From Dolomitihabitans soli (GTDB lineage Bacteria; Actinomycetota; Actinomycetes; Streptosporangiales; Streptosporangiaceae): a stretch of 64,000 bases of DNA. The stretch is from NCBI RefSeq assembly GCF_022213955.1, contig NZ_JAKNTW010000001.1:744001-808000 (forward strand). Direction: 5' to 3'. The number at the start of each line of letters is the position of its first letter. Position 1 is the stretch's first letter. A program made the position numbers and the translations under genes. Of the stretch, positions 1-7,454 are shown one piece after another. Under the pieces are notes generated by a model, which was not told the DNA's origin, did no database searches, and saw nothing but the letters and a program-made list of their open reading frames with translations.

Positions 1-1
1 G

Positions 2-1429
2 GCGCTCGGGCTGGGGCTCGGCATCGACTACGCGCTGTTCATGGTCTCCCGGTTCCGGGAGGAGGTACAGCTCGGCCACGACCGGCACGAGGCGGTCGCC
101 CGCAGTGTCGAGAAGGCCGGCCGTACGGTGATCTTCAGCGGGGTGACCGTCGCGGCCTCGCTCGCCGTACTGCTGCTGATGCCCTTCGACTTCTTCCGGT
201 CCTTCGGCTACGCGGGGATCGCGGTGGTCATCGGGGGAGTGGTGGGCGCGGTGGTGGTGCTGCCCGCGGTGCTCGCCGCGGTGGGTGACCGGGTGCTGCC
301 CCGCCGGGTCCGGCCGGAGGAGGGCGTCTTCTGGCGGAACCTGGCCGGGCGGGTCATGCGCAGGCCGGTGATCTTCGGCGGTGGGGCGGCGCTGGTGCTG
401 CTGCTGCTCGGCTCGCCCTTCCTCGGACTGGAGTTCGGGGTGGCCGACGACCGCATCCTGCCCGCCTCCGCGCCGGCGCGGCAGACCTCGGAGGTGATCA
501 GGGCGGAGTTCCCCGCCGAGGAGACCGACGCGCTGCAGGTCGTCTCCGCCGGCCCGGCCGACCCGTCGGACGTGCCTGGATACGCGGCCGCGCTGTCCCG
601 GCTGCCCGGAGTCGCGCAGGTCGACTCGGTGGCCGGGTCCTTCGCCGGCGGACAGCGGGTCGGCGCCGGCGAACCCGCCCGGTTCCAGGGAGGCGCCGGG
701 ACCTGGCTGTCCGTGGTGCCGACGGCCGCGCTGATGGAGCGGGACCCGGTGCGGCTGGTGGCGGACGTCCGGGCGCTGGCGGCGCCGTTCGAGGTGCTGG
801 TCGGCGGGTATCCGGCCGAACTCGGCGACTACCGGCAGGCCGTGGTGGACCGGCTTCCGCCGTTGCTCGCGCTGATCCTGGTGGTCACCTTCGTCATCCT
901 GTTCCTGATGACGGGGAGCCTGCTGATCCCGCTCAAGGCCACGGTGCTCAACATGCTGAGCCTGTCGGTGATGCTGGGCGCGCTCGTCTGGATCTACCAG
1001 GACGGGAACCTGTCGGGCCTGCTCGGCTTCACCGCGACCGGGACCCTCGATCCGAGCATCCCGATCCTGATGTTCTGCATCGGATACGGGCTCTCGATGG
1101 ACTACGAAGTGTTCCTGCTGTCGCGGATCAAGGAGGAGTACGACCTCACGGGCGACACCCAGGCCGCCGTCACGGCCGGACTCCAGCGCAGCGCGCCGCT
1201 GATCACCGCCGCGGGCGCCATCCTGGCGATCTCCTTCGCCGCGTACGTCACCGCGGGCGTCTCCTTCGTGCAGATGCTCGGCGTCGGAATGGCGGTGGCC
1301 ATCCTGGTGGACGCGACGATCGTCCGCGCCATCCTGGTCCCCGCCTTCATGCGCCTGGCCGGCCGCGCCAACTGGTGGGCGCCCGCCCCGCTCCGGCGCC
1401 TGCACGCCCGGATCGGGCTGAGCGAGTGA
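2..1429 (+). CDS. MMPL/RND family transporter, C-terminal part (5' end outside window)
   Basis: Inner-membrane RND-type exporter of the MMPL family, which move lipids or drugs using the proton gradient. The reading frame is open to the window edge, so only the last ~476 residues are visible and the first half is missing. The visible part begins in the conserved GLGIDYALF segment of the first membrane bundle, passes through hydrophobic helices, a soluble periplasmic loop (roughly residues 130-270) and a second bundle carrying the matching GYGLSMDYEVFLLSRIKEE segment, the hallmark of the duplicated RND fold. It ends in a short basic tail. Substrate cannot be told from sequence. Family assignment is sure. 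Confidence 0.93.
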   Translation, partial: ALGLGLGIDYALFMVSRFREEVQLGHDRHEAVARSVEKAGRTVIFSGVTVAASLAVLLLMPFDFFRSFGYAGIAVVIGGVVGAVVVLPAVLAAVGDRVLPRRVRPEEGVFWRNLAGRVMRRPVIFGGGAALVLLLLGSPFLGLEFGVADDRILPASAPARQTSEVIRAEFPAEETDALQVVSAGPADPSDVPGYAAALSRLPGVAQVDSVAGSFAGGQRVGAGEPARFQGGAGTWLSVVPTAALMERDPVRLVADVRALAAPFEVLVGGYPAELGDYRQAVVDRLPPLLALILVVTFVILFLMTGSLLIPLKATVLNMLSLSVMLGALVWIYQDGNLSGLLGFTATGTLDPSIPILMFCIGYGLSMDYEVFLLSRIKEEYDLTGDTQAAVTAGLQRSAPLITAAGAILAISFAAYVTAGVSFVQMLGVGMAVAILVDATIVRAILVPAFMRLAGRANWWAPAPLRRLHARIGLSE

Positions 1430-1470
1430 CCTCGGCTGGAACCGTGCGCGTTCCGATCGGAAACCCAGCG

Positions 1471-1538
1471 GTGACGTGGGTGGATGTGTGCCGGGTTCGT
1501 GTTGGTGACGTGGGTGGGGGTGTGCCGGGTTCGTGTTG
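1471..1538. repeat. two tandem 34-bp direct repeats
   Basis: Two consecutive 34-nt copies (1471-1504 and 1505-1538), differing at two bases, lie in the 170-bp gap between two converging genes, the transporter (+) and the MarR-GNAT gene (-). No hairpin is obvious and no gene covers it; probably a recent local duplication. Confidence 0.8.
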
Positions 1539-1602
1539 GTGGTGAGGCGGGATGGAGCCGTGCGCGCCCGGTCGTTCGCGTCCGGCCGGGCGTGCACGGG
1601 GC

Positions 1603-2517
1603 TCAGGGGAGGTCGCGGGTCCAGATCTGCTCCACGACCTTCTTCCCCGAATCCTCCCCGGGGTGCTCCTCCATGAGTTCGAACCCGGCCGCGGCGTAGA
1701 TCCGCCCCGCCGTGAGGAGATTCGCCCTGGTCCAGAGCATGATCCGCTTGTATCCCGCGCCGGCGGCGAAGTGCAGGCACTCCCGTACGAGCCCCGCGCC
1801 GATCCCCATTCCGCGGGCGGACGGCTCGACCAGGAGCAATCTGAGCTGGGCCGTCTCGTCGTCCTTGCGCACGCAGAAGACGCAGCCCGCCCGCTCGCCG
1901 TCCACTTCGGCGATCCAGCCCGCCTCACGCTCCGGGTCGTGCCGTTCGCCGTATCCGGCCACGATCCCGGCGACCAGCGCCTCGAACCCCTGGCCCCAGC
2001 CGTACTCCTGGCCGTAGAGCACCCCGTGCCGGTAGACCACCCACCCGAGGTCGCCCGAGCGCGGCGGCCGGATGACGTACGGCCCCGCCTTCGGGTCGCC
2101 GTCGAGCGTCCGGCGGATCGTGGTCATCGCGGAGATGAGCCGCCGCTGGTTCTCCTCGGTGAGCTTGGCCAGCAGGTCGCGCACGTGGGCGGCCGAGCGG
2201 TCGTCCAGGTCGGCGAAGGTGGATCGGCCTTCGCCGGTGAGCGCGACGATCTGCCGCCGGCCGTCGTCGGCGGACTTCTCCCTGGTGATCAGGCCGTCGG
2301 TCTCGAACCTGGAGAGCAGTCGGCTGAGATATCCGGCGTCGAGGTCGAGCAGCCCGCGCAGCTCGACGACCTCCATCCGCCCCCGCTGATCGAGCTCGAA
2401 CAGCACCCGCGCCTCGGTCAGGGAGAACGGTGACTGGAGCATGGTGGCGTCGAGCACGCCGATCACCCCGGTGTAGAAGCGATTGAACGCCCGGACGGCC
2501 GCCACTCGCTCATCCAT
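1603..2517 (-). CDS. MarR-family regulator fused to a GNAT acetyltransferase
   Basis: A 304-residue fusion. The N-terminal ~145 residues form a MarR winged helix (recognition region around LLDLDAGYLSRLLSRFETDG, wing with DDGRRQ). The C-terminal ~155 residues form a GNAT domain with the acetyl-CoA loop ARGMGIGAGL. Proteins of this architecture are known in actinobacteria; the acetyl acceptor is not predictable. The start is the ATG at 2517, preceded by a GGAGC ribosome-binding site; a longer frame exists upstream but has no family similarity and would overlap the esterase gene. It is divergent from the esterase, with a palindrome in the gap that suits MarR autoregulation. Confidence 0.88.
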   Translation of the reverse strand: MDERVAAVRAFNRFYTGVIGVLDATMLQSPFSLTEARVLFELDQRGRMEVVELRGLLDLDAGYLSRLLSRFETDGLITREKSADDGRRQIVALTGEGRSTFADLDDRSAAHVRDLLAKLTEENQRRLISAMTTIRRTLDGDPKAGPYVIRPPRSGDLGWVVYRHGVLYGQEYGWGQGFEALVAGIVAGYGERHDPEREAGWIAEVDGERAGCVFCVRKDDETAQLRLLLVEPSARGMGIGAGLVRECLHFAAGAGYKRIMLWTRANLLTAGRIYAAAGFELMEEHPGEDSGKKVVEQIWTRDLP

Positions 2518-2540
2518 GGTTGCTCCAATCAACAAATAGC

Positions 2541-2553
2541 TTGACTGCGTCAA
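2541..2553. promoter_or_regulatory. inverted repeat, candidate MarR operator
   Basis: TTGAC-TGC-GTCAA, a perfect 5-3-5 inverted repeat in the AT-richer gap between the divergent MarR-GNAT and esterase genes, 24 bp upstream of the regulator start. MarR dimers typically bind such palindromes over their own promoters; binding by this protein is inferred. Confidence 0.55.
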
Positions 2554-2662
2554 AGATATCGCCGGCTGTCTTCCATCACAACTCCCTCGGTCACCCCCCG
2601 CTCGACCGCACGTTCGGCCATGCGGGAAACTGTTCCAACGGAAGCGATCCTTTGGAGATGCC

Positions 2663-3646
2663 TTGCCGCTTTTCGACATGCCCCTGGAAGAGCTCCGCTC
2701 CTACCTTCCCGACCGTGACGAGCCCGCCGACTTCGACGACTTCTGGAAGCGGACGCTCACCGAGGCGGAGGCGTTCGACCTCGCCGCGGAGTTCACCCCC
2801 TATGACGCCGCGCTGACCAGCGTCGACGTCTATGACACGGCTTTCGCAGGATGGCGCGGACACCGGATCAACGCCTGGTTGCTGATCCCGCGTGGGGTGA
2901 GCAGGCCGGTCCCGTGCGTGGTCCACTTCATCGGCTACAGCGGCGGCCGGGCCTACCCGCACGACCATCTGGAGTGGCCCTCGGCCGGTTGGGCGACGCT
3001 CGTGGTGGACACCCGCGGGCAGGGCGGCAACAACCCGGGCGCCCCCGGCGCCACCGCCGACCCCGACGGCGGCGACTTCGCGGCGGCTCCCGGCATGATG
3101 ACCCGCGGCATCATGGACCCGGAGAGCTACTACTACCGCAGGGTGTTCGCCGACGGCGCGCGCGCCGTGGACGTCGCGGCGGCCCATCCGGCGATCGACG
3201 CCGACCGTATCGTCGTGGAGGGCGGCAGCCAGGGGGGCGGCATCGCCCAGGCCGTCGCCGCGCTCCGCCCGCAGGTCAGCGCCGCGCTGATCGACGTGCC
3301 CTTCCTCACCCACTTCCGCCGGGCAGTCGAGATCACCGCCCGCGATCCGTACCACGAGCTGGTGCGCTTCCTGTCCACCCAGCGCCAGTCCGCGGAGCAG
3401 GTCTTCCGCACCCTGTCCTACTTCGACGGGATCAACTTCGCGGCCCGCGGCATCGTCCCGGCCGTGTACTCGGTGGCGCTGATGGACGACGTCTGCCCGC
3501 CGTCCACGGTCTTCGCCGCCTACAACCACTGGAAAGGGCAGAAAGAGATAGCGGTCTGGCCCTGGAACGGTCATGAAGGCGGGGGCGGCGCGCAACGGCA
3601 GGCGCACCTCCGCTACCTTCGCCAGATGTGGGGACCACAAGACTGA
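2663..3646 (+). CDS. acetylxylan esterase / cephalosporin-C deacetylase family hydrolase
   Basis: Alpha/beta-hydrolase of the AXE1/Cah family (327 residues, a normal length) that removes acetyl groups from xylo-oligosaccharides or related small esters. No signal peptide, so cytoplasmic. The nucleophile motif GGSQGGG is near residue 193, the acid lies in the MDDVCPPS segment and the histidine in WNGHEGGG near the C terminus, giving a complete Ser-Asp-His triad. A TTG start at 2663 is chosen because GGAG lies at 2654-2657; an internal ATG at 2678 is an alternative. The 3' end overlaps the lactonase gene by 19 nt, suggesting co-translation. Confidence 0.9.
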   Translation: MPLFDMPLEELRSYLPDRDEPADFDDFWKRTLTEAEAFDLAAEFTPYDAALTSVDVYDTAFAGWRGHRINAWLLIPRGVSRPVPCVVHFIGYSGGRAYPHDHLEWPSAGWATLVVDTRGQGGNNPGAPGATADPDGGDFAAAPGMMTRGIMDPESYYYRRVFADGARAVDVAAAHPAIDADRIVVEGGSQGGGIAQAVAALRPQVSAALIDVPFLTHFRRAVEITARDPYHELVRFLSTQRQSAEQVFRTLSYFDGINFAARGIVPAVYSVALMDDVCPPSTVFAAYNHWKGQKEIAVWPWNGHEGGGGAQRQAHLRYLRQMWGPQD

Positions 3647-4629
3647 TCTACATCGGCGGATACACGGTGGACGCCGGCGGGACCGGCCCCGGCATCACCA
3701 CGGTGCTCGTGGGCCATGACGGGAAGCTCACCGTCGCGGCGGAGACGACGGCCACCGCGCCGTCGTTTCTCGCCGCTCATCCTCGGCTTCCTGTGCTATA
3801 CGCGGTGGGCGAGACCGAGCGGGGAACCGTGAGCGCCTACACGCGGCGCGCCGACGGAACCCTCAGCCGGATCGCGGAGCTGCCGAGCGGCGGCTCCGAC
3901 CCCTGCCATGTGGCGGTCGACCCGCAGGGCACCTGGCTGGCCGTCGCCAACTACGGCGACGGCACGCTCGGCGCGTACCGGCTGGACGAGTTCGGCCGGA
4001 TGGTGGGCCGCGCGAAGCTGTTCCACAACACCGGCTCGGGCCCGGACGGGGAACGGCAGGCGAGCCCGCACGCCCACCAGTCGACCTTCGGCTCCGACTG
4101 CGTCCTCTACGTCACCGACCTGGGAACCGACGAGGTCCGCCGCTACCTGGTCGGCGACGAGATCGTGCCGCACCCCGACGGGAACATCCGGATCACCCCC
4201 GGCACCGGGCCCCGCCACCTGGCCTACACCGCCGGCCGGTGGTATCTCGCGGGAGAGCTCGACGGCAGCGTCTCGGTCTACGACGAGAACTGGACCGAAC
4301 TCGGCCGGGTGCCCGCCAGCCAGTCGGCGACCCCCCGCAACTTCCCCTCCCACCTGGAGATCTCGCCCGACGGGCGGTCGGTCTACGTCGCCAACCGGGG
4401 CCCCAACACGATCACCGTCCTGGCCGCCGAACCTGAGCTCTCCCGGGTCGCGGAGACGCCCTGCGGCGGGAAGTGGCCCCGCCACTTCGCGGTGCTCGAC
4501 GACCGGATGTACGTCGCCAACCAGCGCTCCGGCCACATCGCCGTGCTCGCCCTCAAATCGGGCGTCCCCGAGGCCACCGGAGATCTCCTGCCTGTCGGGA
4601 CCCCCGCCTGCGTTCTCGCGGATCTCTAG
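3628..4629 (+). CDS. lactonase family beta-propeller protein (6-phosphogluconolactonase-like)
   Basis: A 333-residue seven-bladed beta-propeller protein of the Pgl/3-carboxymuconate cyclase superfamily. Repeated blade strands are visible (DPQGTWLAVANYGDG, SPDGRSVYVANRG, DRMYVANQRSG) along with the family-typical SPHAHQS segment near residue 147. Family members hydrolyse sugar lactones in the cytoplasm. The GTG start at 3628 lies inside the preceding esterase gene, so the two are probably one carbohydrate-use operon. The stop overlaps the convergent response-regulator gene by 4 nt. Exact substrate unknown. Confidence 0.85.
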   Translation: MGTTRLIYIGGYTVDAGGTGPGITTVLVGHDGKLTVAAETTATAPSFLAAHPRLPVLYAVGETERGTVSAYTRRADGTLSRIAELPSGGSDPCHVAVDPQGTWLAVANYGDGTLGAYRLDEFGRMVGRAKLFHNTGSGPDGERQASPHAHQSTFGSDCVLYVTDLGTDEVRRYLVGDEIVPHPDGNIRITPGTGPRHLAYTAGRWYLAGELDGSVSVYDENWTELGRVPASQSATPRNFPSHLEISPDGRSVYVANRGPNTITVLAAEPELSRVAETPCGGKWPRHFAVLDDRMYVANQRSGHIAVLALKSGVPEATGDLLPVGTPACVLADL

Positions 4630-5279
4630 CCGGGTTCGGCTTCGAGGTAGGCCAGCACCGCCATCACCCGCCGGTTGTGGTCGTCGGACTGTTGCAGCCC
4701 CAGTTTGGCGAAGATGTTGTTGGTGTGCTTGCCGATCGCCTTGTCGGTGACGCACAGGCGGGCGGCGATCGCGGCGTTGGACATGCCTTCGGCCATCATC
4801 GCGAGCACCTCGCGCTCTTTGGGGGTCAGCGCCCCGAGGGGCTGGTCCCGTTCCCGGCGGGTGAGGAGCTGGGAGATCACCTCGGAGTCCATCGCGGTGC
4901 CGCCCGCCGCCACCCGGCGCACCGAGTCGACGAACTGCTCGACGTCGCCGATCCGGTCCTTCAACAGGTAGCCCACCGCGCCGGAATGGTCGGACAGCAG
5001 TTCACGGGCGTAGAGCTGCTCGACGTACTGCGAGAGGATCAGCACGGGCAGCCCCGGCTGCCGCCTGCGCGCCTCAAGGGCGACCCGCAGTCCCTCGTCG
5101 GTCAGGGTCGGCGGCAGCCGTACGTCGATCACGGCCACGTCGGGCCGGTGCCGGATCAGCGCGTCCAGCAGCATCGGCCCGTTGTCGACGGCCTCCACCA
5201 CCTCGAAACCGTGCGCGGACAACAGGCGGACCAGGCCGTCTCTCAGGAGTGCGAGATCTTCGGCGATGACAACGCGCAA
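4626..5279 (-). CDS. NarL/LuxR-type response regulator
   Basis: Cytoplasmic DNA-binding response regulator, 217 residues. An N-terminal receiver domain carries the acidic pocket near residues 7-8 and the phospho-acceptor Asp52 (VIDVRLPP). A C-terminal LuxR helix-turn-helix starts at LTPKEREVLAMMAEGMSN. The gene overlaps the 3' end of its cognate histidine kinase gene by 37 nt on the same strand, so the two are one transcript. Placed back to back with the ABC exporter/peptidase genes, it most plausibly controls them; this is inferred from position. Confidence 0.93.
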   Translation of the reverse strand: MRVVIAEDLALLRDGLVRLLSAHGFEVVEAVDNGPMLLDALIRHRPDVAVIDVRLPPTLTDEGLRVALEARRRQPGLPVLILSQYVEQLYARELLSDHSGAVGYLLKDRIGDVEQFVDSVRRVAAGGTAMDSEVISQLLTRRERDQPLGALTPKEREVLAMMAEGMSNAAIAARLCVTDKAIGKHTNNIFAKLGLQQSDDHNRRVMAVLAYLEAEPG

Positions 5280-6394
5280 GGGAGCTCCATGGTGAGTTCG
5301 CTCGGACCACCGGGGGGACTGTGTATGGCGAGCGTGCCGTCGAAGGCTGAGAGACGGCGCCGGATGCCGTCGAGGCCGGTGCCGGCCGCCGGGTCGGCGC
5401 CACCGCGTCCATCATCGCCCACGGTCAGCCGCAGGACGCCCGCCGCGTGGTGCAGCCGGACCCATGCCATGGTGGCGTCGCTGTGCTTGGTCACGTTGGT
5501 CAGGGCCTCGGCGGCGGCGAAGTAGACCGCTGACTCGACGGGCGGCTCCGGACGGGCGCGCAGGTCGATGTCGACGTGCACCGGGATCGGGCAGAGCAGC
5601 GCGGCGGCCTGGATCGCGCCCGCGAGCCCTCGGTCGGCCAGCACCGGCGGGTGGATGCCGCGCACCAGGTCGCGCAGGTCGACGAGGGCCTGCCCCGCCG
5701 ACTCCCACGCCTCTCCGACCAGCTCGCGGACCTGGTCGGGATCGCTCGCGCCCTTGGCCAGCCCGAGGTTCATCCGCATCGAGATGAGCCTGGCCTGCGC
5801 TCCGTCGTGCAGATCGCGCTCGATCCGGCGCACCTCGGCCGCCTGCGCGTCGACGGCCGCGGCTCTGGACTCGGTCAGCTCCCTGACCCGCCCGGCCAGG
5901 GAGGACGCGGGCCGCAGCAGCCGCTCGGTCAGGCGGGCCTGCAGCGTGTGCAGCAGCGGGATCGCCGCGACCGCGATCGCCATGAAGGCCAGGATGGCCA
6001 GCGACAGGGTGAGCGTGATCGTAGTGCCGTACTCCGCCGTGCGCAGGTGAAGGATCACGCCGGCGAAGGACGGCATCGCCCCGATGGCGATCAGGCAGGC
6101 CGGCCCGACCACGGCGTAGACGGCCAGCCAGGCCACATCGCGCGCGGTGCGGCCCTGCCGACACGGCTCCATGATCTCGTGGCCGAGCGTCCGGGCCGCC
6201 CGGGCGCGCTGGAAGCCGGTCAGGGCGCGGACCACGACGAGCACGCGGGCCAGCAACGGCCGCCCGAGCCCGCCCAACGGGACCAGCGCCGCGCACCCTG
6301 CCAGCAGGAGGAGAAGCGGCCACGCCGCCACCCCCGTGGCGGCGTTCAGCAGCAGCCCGGCGGGTGGTTCGAGGAGGTGACGGATCCTGCGCAC
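5243..6394 (-). CDS. NarL-partner sensor histidine kinase (HisKA_3 type)
   Basis: Membrane histidine kinase, 383 residues. The N-terminal ~190 residues contain several hydrophobic segments (for example PLLLLLAGCAALVPLGG and two later pairs) without a large sensor loop, an intramembrane-sensing layout. The dimerisation segment is RRIERDLHDGAQARL with the phospho-acceptor His, followed by an ATPase domain (EALTNVTKHS; DDGRGG). The start is a GTG at 6394: the open frame continues further upstream, but that part is antisense to the ABC gene and has no family similarity. It partners the overlapping response regulator. Envelope-stress or antimicrobial-peptide sensing is an inference from the adjacent ABC exporter. 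Confidence 0.9.
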   Translation of the reverse strand: MRRIRHLLEPPAGLLLNAATGVAAWPLLLLLAGCAALVPLGGLGRPLLARVLVVVRALTGFQRARAARTLGHEIMEPCRQGRTARDVAWLAVYAVVGPACLIAIGAMPSFAGVILHLRTAEYGTTITLTLSLAILAFMAIAVAAIPLLHTLQARLTERLLRPASSLAGRVRELTESRAAAVDAQAAEVRRIERDLHDGAQARLISMRMNLGLAKGASDPDQVRELVGEAWESAGQALVDLRDLVRGIHPPVLADRGLAGAIQAAALLCPIPVHVDIDLRARPEPPVESAVYFAAAEALTNVTKHSDATMAWVRLHHAAGVLRLTVGDDGRGGADPAAGTGLDGIRRRLSAFDGTLAIHSPPGGPSELTMELPCALSSPKISHS

Positions 6395-6548
6395 ACCAGC
6401 AGTCTGCCCGCCCGGCGGCGCGAAGGCGGTAGGCCCAGCCCCACCACGACGAGGGCGAAATGCTACCTCCGTGGTGGGCGCAGGCCGATGGAGGAAGCCG
6501 GGCCACCTCTCGAAACTGGAGGCCCGCACCGAAACCATGGGGGGTCTC

Positions 6549-7454
6549 ATGATCGAAGTAACCGGCCTGACGATGAGGTACGGCGACGCGCTCGCGGTCG
6601 ACGACCTGACCTTCGCCGTCAAACCGGGCCTGGTGACCGGCTTCCTCGGAGTCAACGGCGCGGGCAAGTCCACCACGATGCGGGTGATCCTCGGCCTGGA
6701 GGCTCCCGACAAGGGGATGGCGCTGGTGGGCGGGCGGCCGTACGGCTCCATGAAGGAGCCGATGCGGGAGGTCGGCGCGTTACTCGACGCGGGCGCGGTG
6801 CACGGCGGGCGGACCGCCGCCGCGCACCTGTGGTGCCTGGCCCGCAGCAACGGCATCGGCCGCGGCCGGGTGGGTGAGGTGCTGGAACAGGTGGGGCTGC
6901 TCGATGTCGCCGGCCGGCGGATCGCCGGGTTCTCGCTGGGCATGCGCCAGCGGCTCGGCATCGCCGCCGCCCTGCTCGGCGACCCCGGCGTGCTGATGTT
7001 CGACGAGCCGGTCAACGGGCTGGATCCCGAAGGCATCCGCTGGATCCGCGAGCTGATGCGCCGGCTGGCGGGCGAGGGCCGTACCGTCCTGGTCTCCAGC
7101 CACCTGATGGGCGAGATGGCGCTCACCGCCGACCACGTCGTGGTCATCGGGCGCGGCAGGCTGATCGCCGACACCACCATGGCCGAGATGGTCGAGCGCT
7201 TCCAGCGGGGCGTGCTGGTCCGCGCCGCCGACCAGCCGACCCTGGCCTACGTGCTGAGCGCGGGCGGCGCGAGCGTGCGCGAGGAGGACGGCGCGCTGTC
7301 GGTGAGCGGCCTGGACGCCACGCGGATCGGCGAACTGGCCCTCGCCCGCGGGATCGCGCTGAGCGAGCTGACACCGCGCAGCGCCTCGCTGGAGGAGGCG
7401 TTCATGGAACTGACCGAGGAAAGCGTCGAGTTCGGCGCGGGGAGAGCAGCCTGA
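6549..7454 (+). CDS. ABC transporter ATP-binding protein (ABC-2 exporter type)
   Basis: Cytoplasmic ATPase of a drug/peptide exporter, 301 residues. Walker A GVNGAGKSTT (about residues 36-45), signature FSLGMRQRLG, Walker B VLMFDEP and the switch histidine in SSHLMGEMA are intact, and the ~80-residue C-terminal extension is typical of this class. The ATG at 6549 is chosen because the conserved IEVTGLTMRYG start follows at once and a G-rich ribosome-binding site precedes it. Its stop shares one base with the permease start (TGATG), so translation is coupled and the two products form one transporter. It is divergent from the kinase/regulator pair. Confidence 0.95.
   Translation: MIEVTGLTMRYGDALAVDDLTFAVKPGLVTGFLGVNGAGKSTTMRVILGLEAPDKGMALVGGRPYGSMKEPMREVGALLDAGAVHGGRTAAAHLWCLARSNGIGRGRVGEVLEQVGLLDVAGRRIAGFSLGMRQRLGIAAALLGDPGVLMFDEPVNGLDPEGIRWIRELMRRLAGEGRTVLVSSHLMGEMALTADHVVVIGRGRLIADTTMAEMVERFQRGVLVRAADQPTLAYVLSAGGASVREEDGALSVSGLDATRIGELALARGIALSELTPRSASLEEAFMELTEESVEFGAGRAA

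Noticed and set aside
5243-7180. Very long histidine-kinase frame (645 codons)
   Set aside because: The upstream third is antisense to the ABC ATPase gene; membrane and kinase sequence begin at the GTG at 6394.
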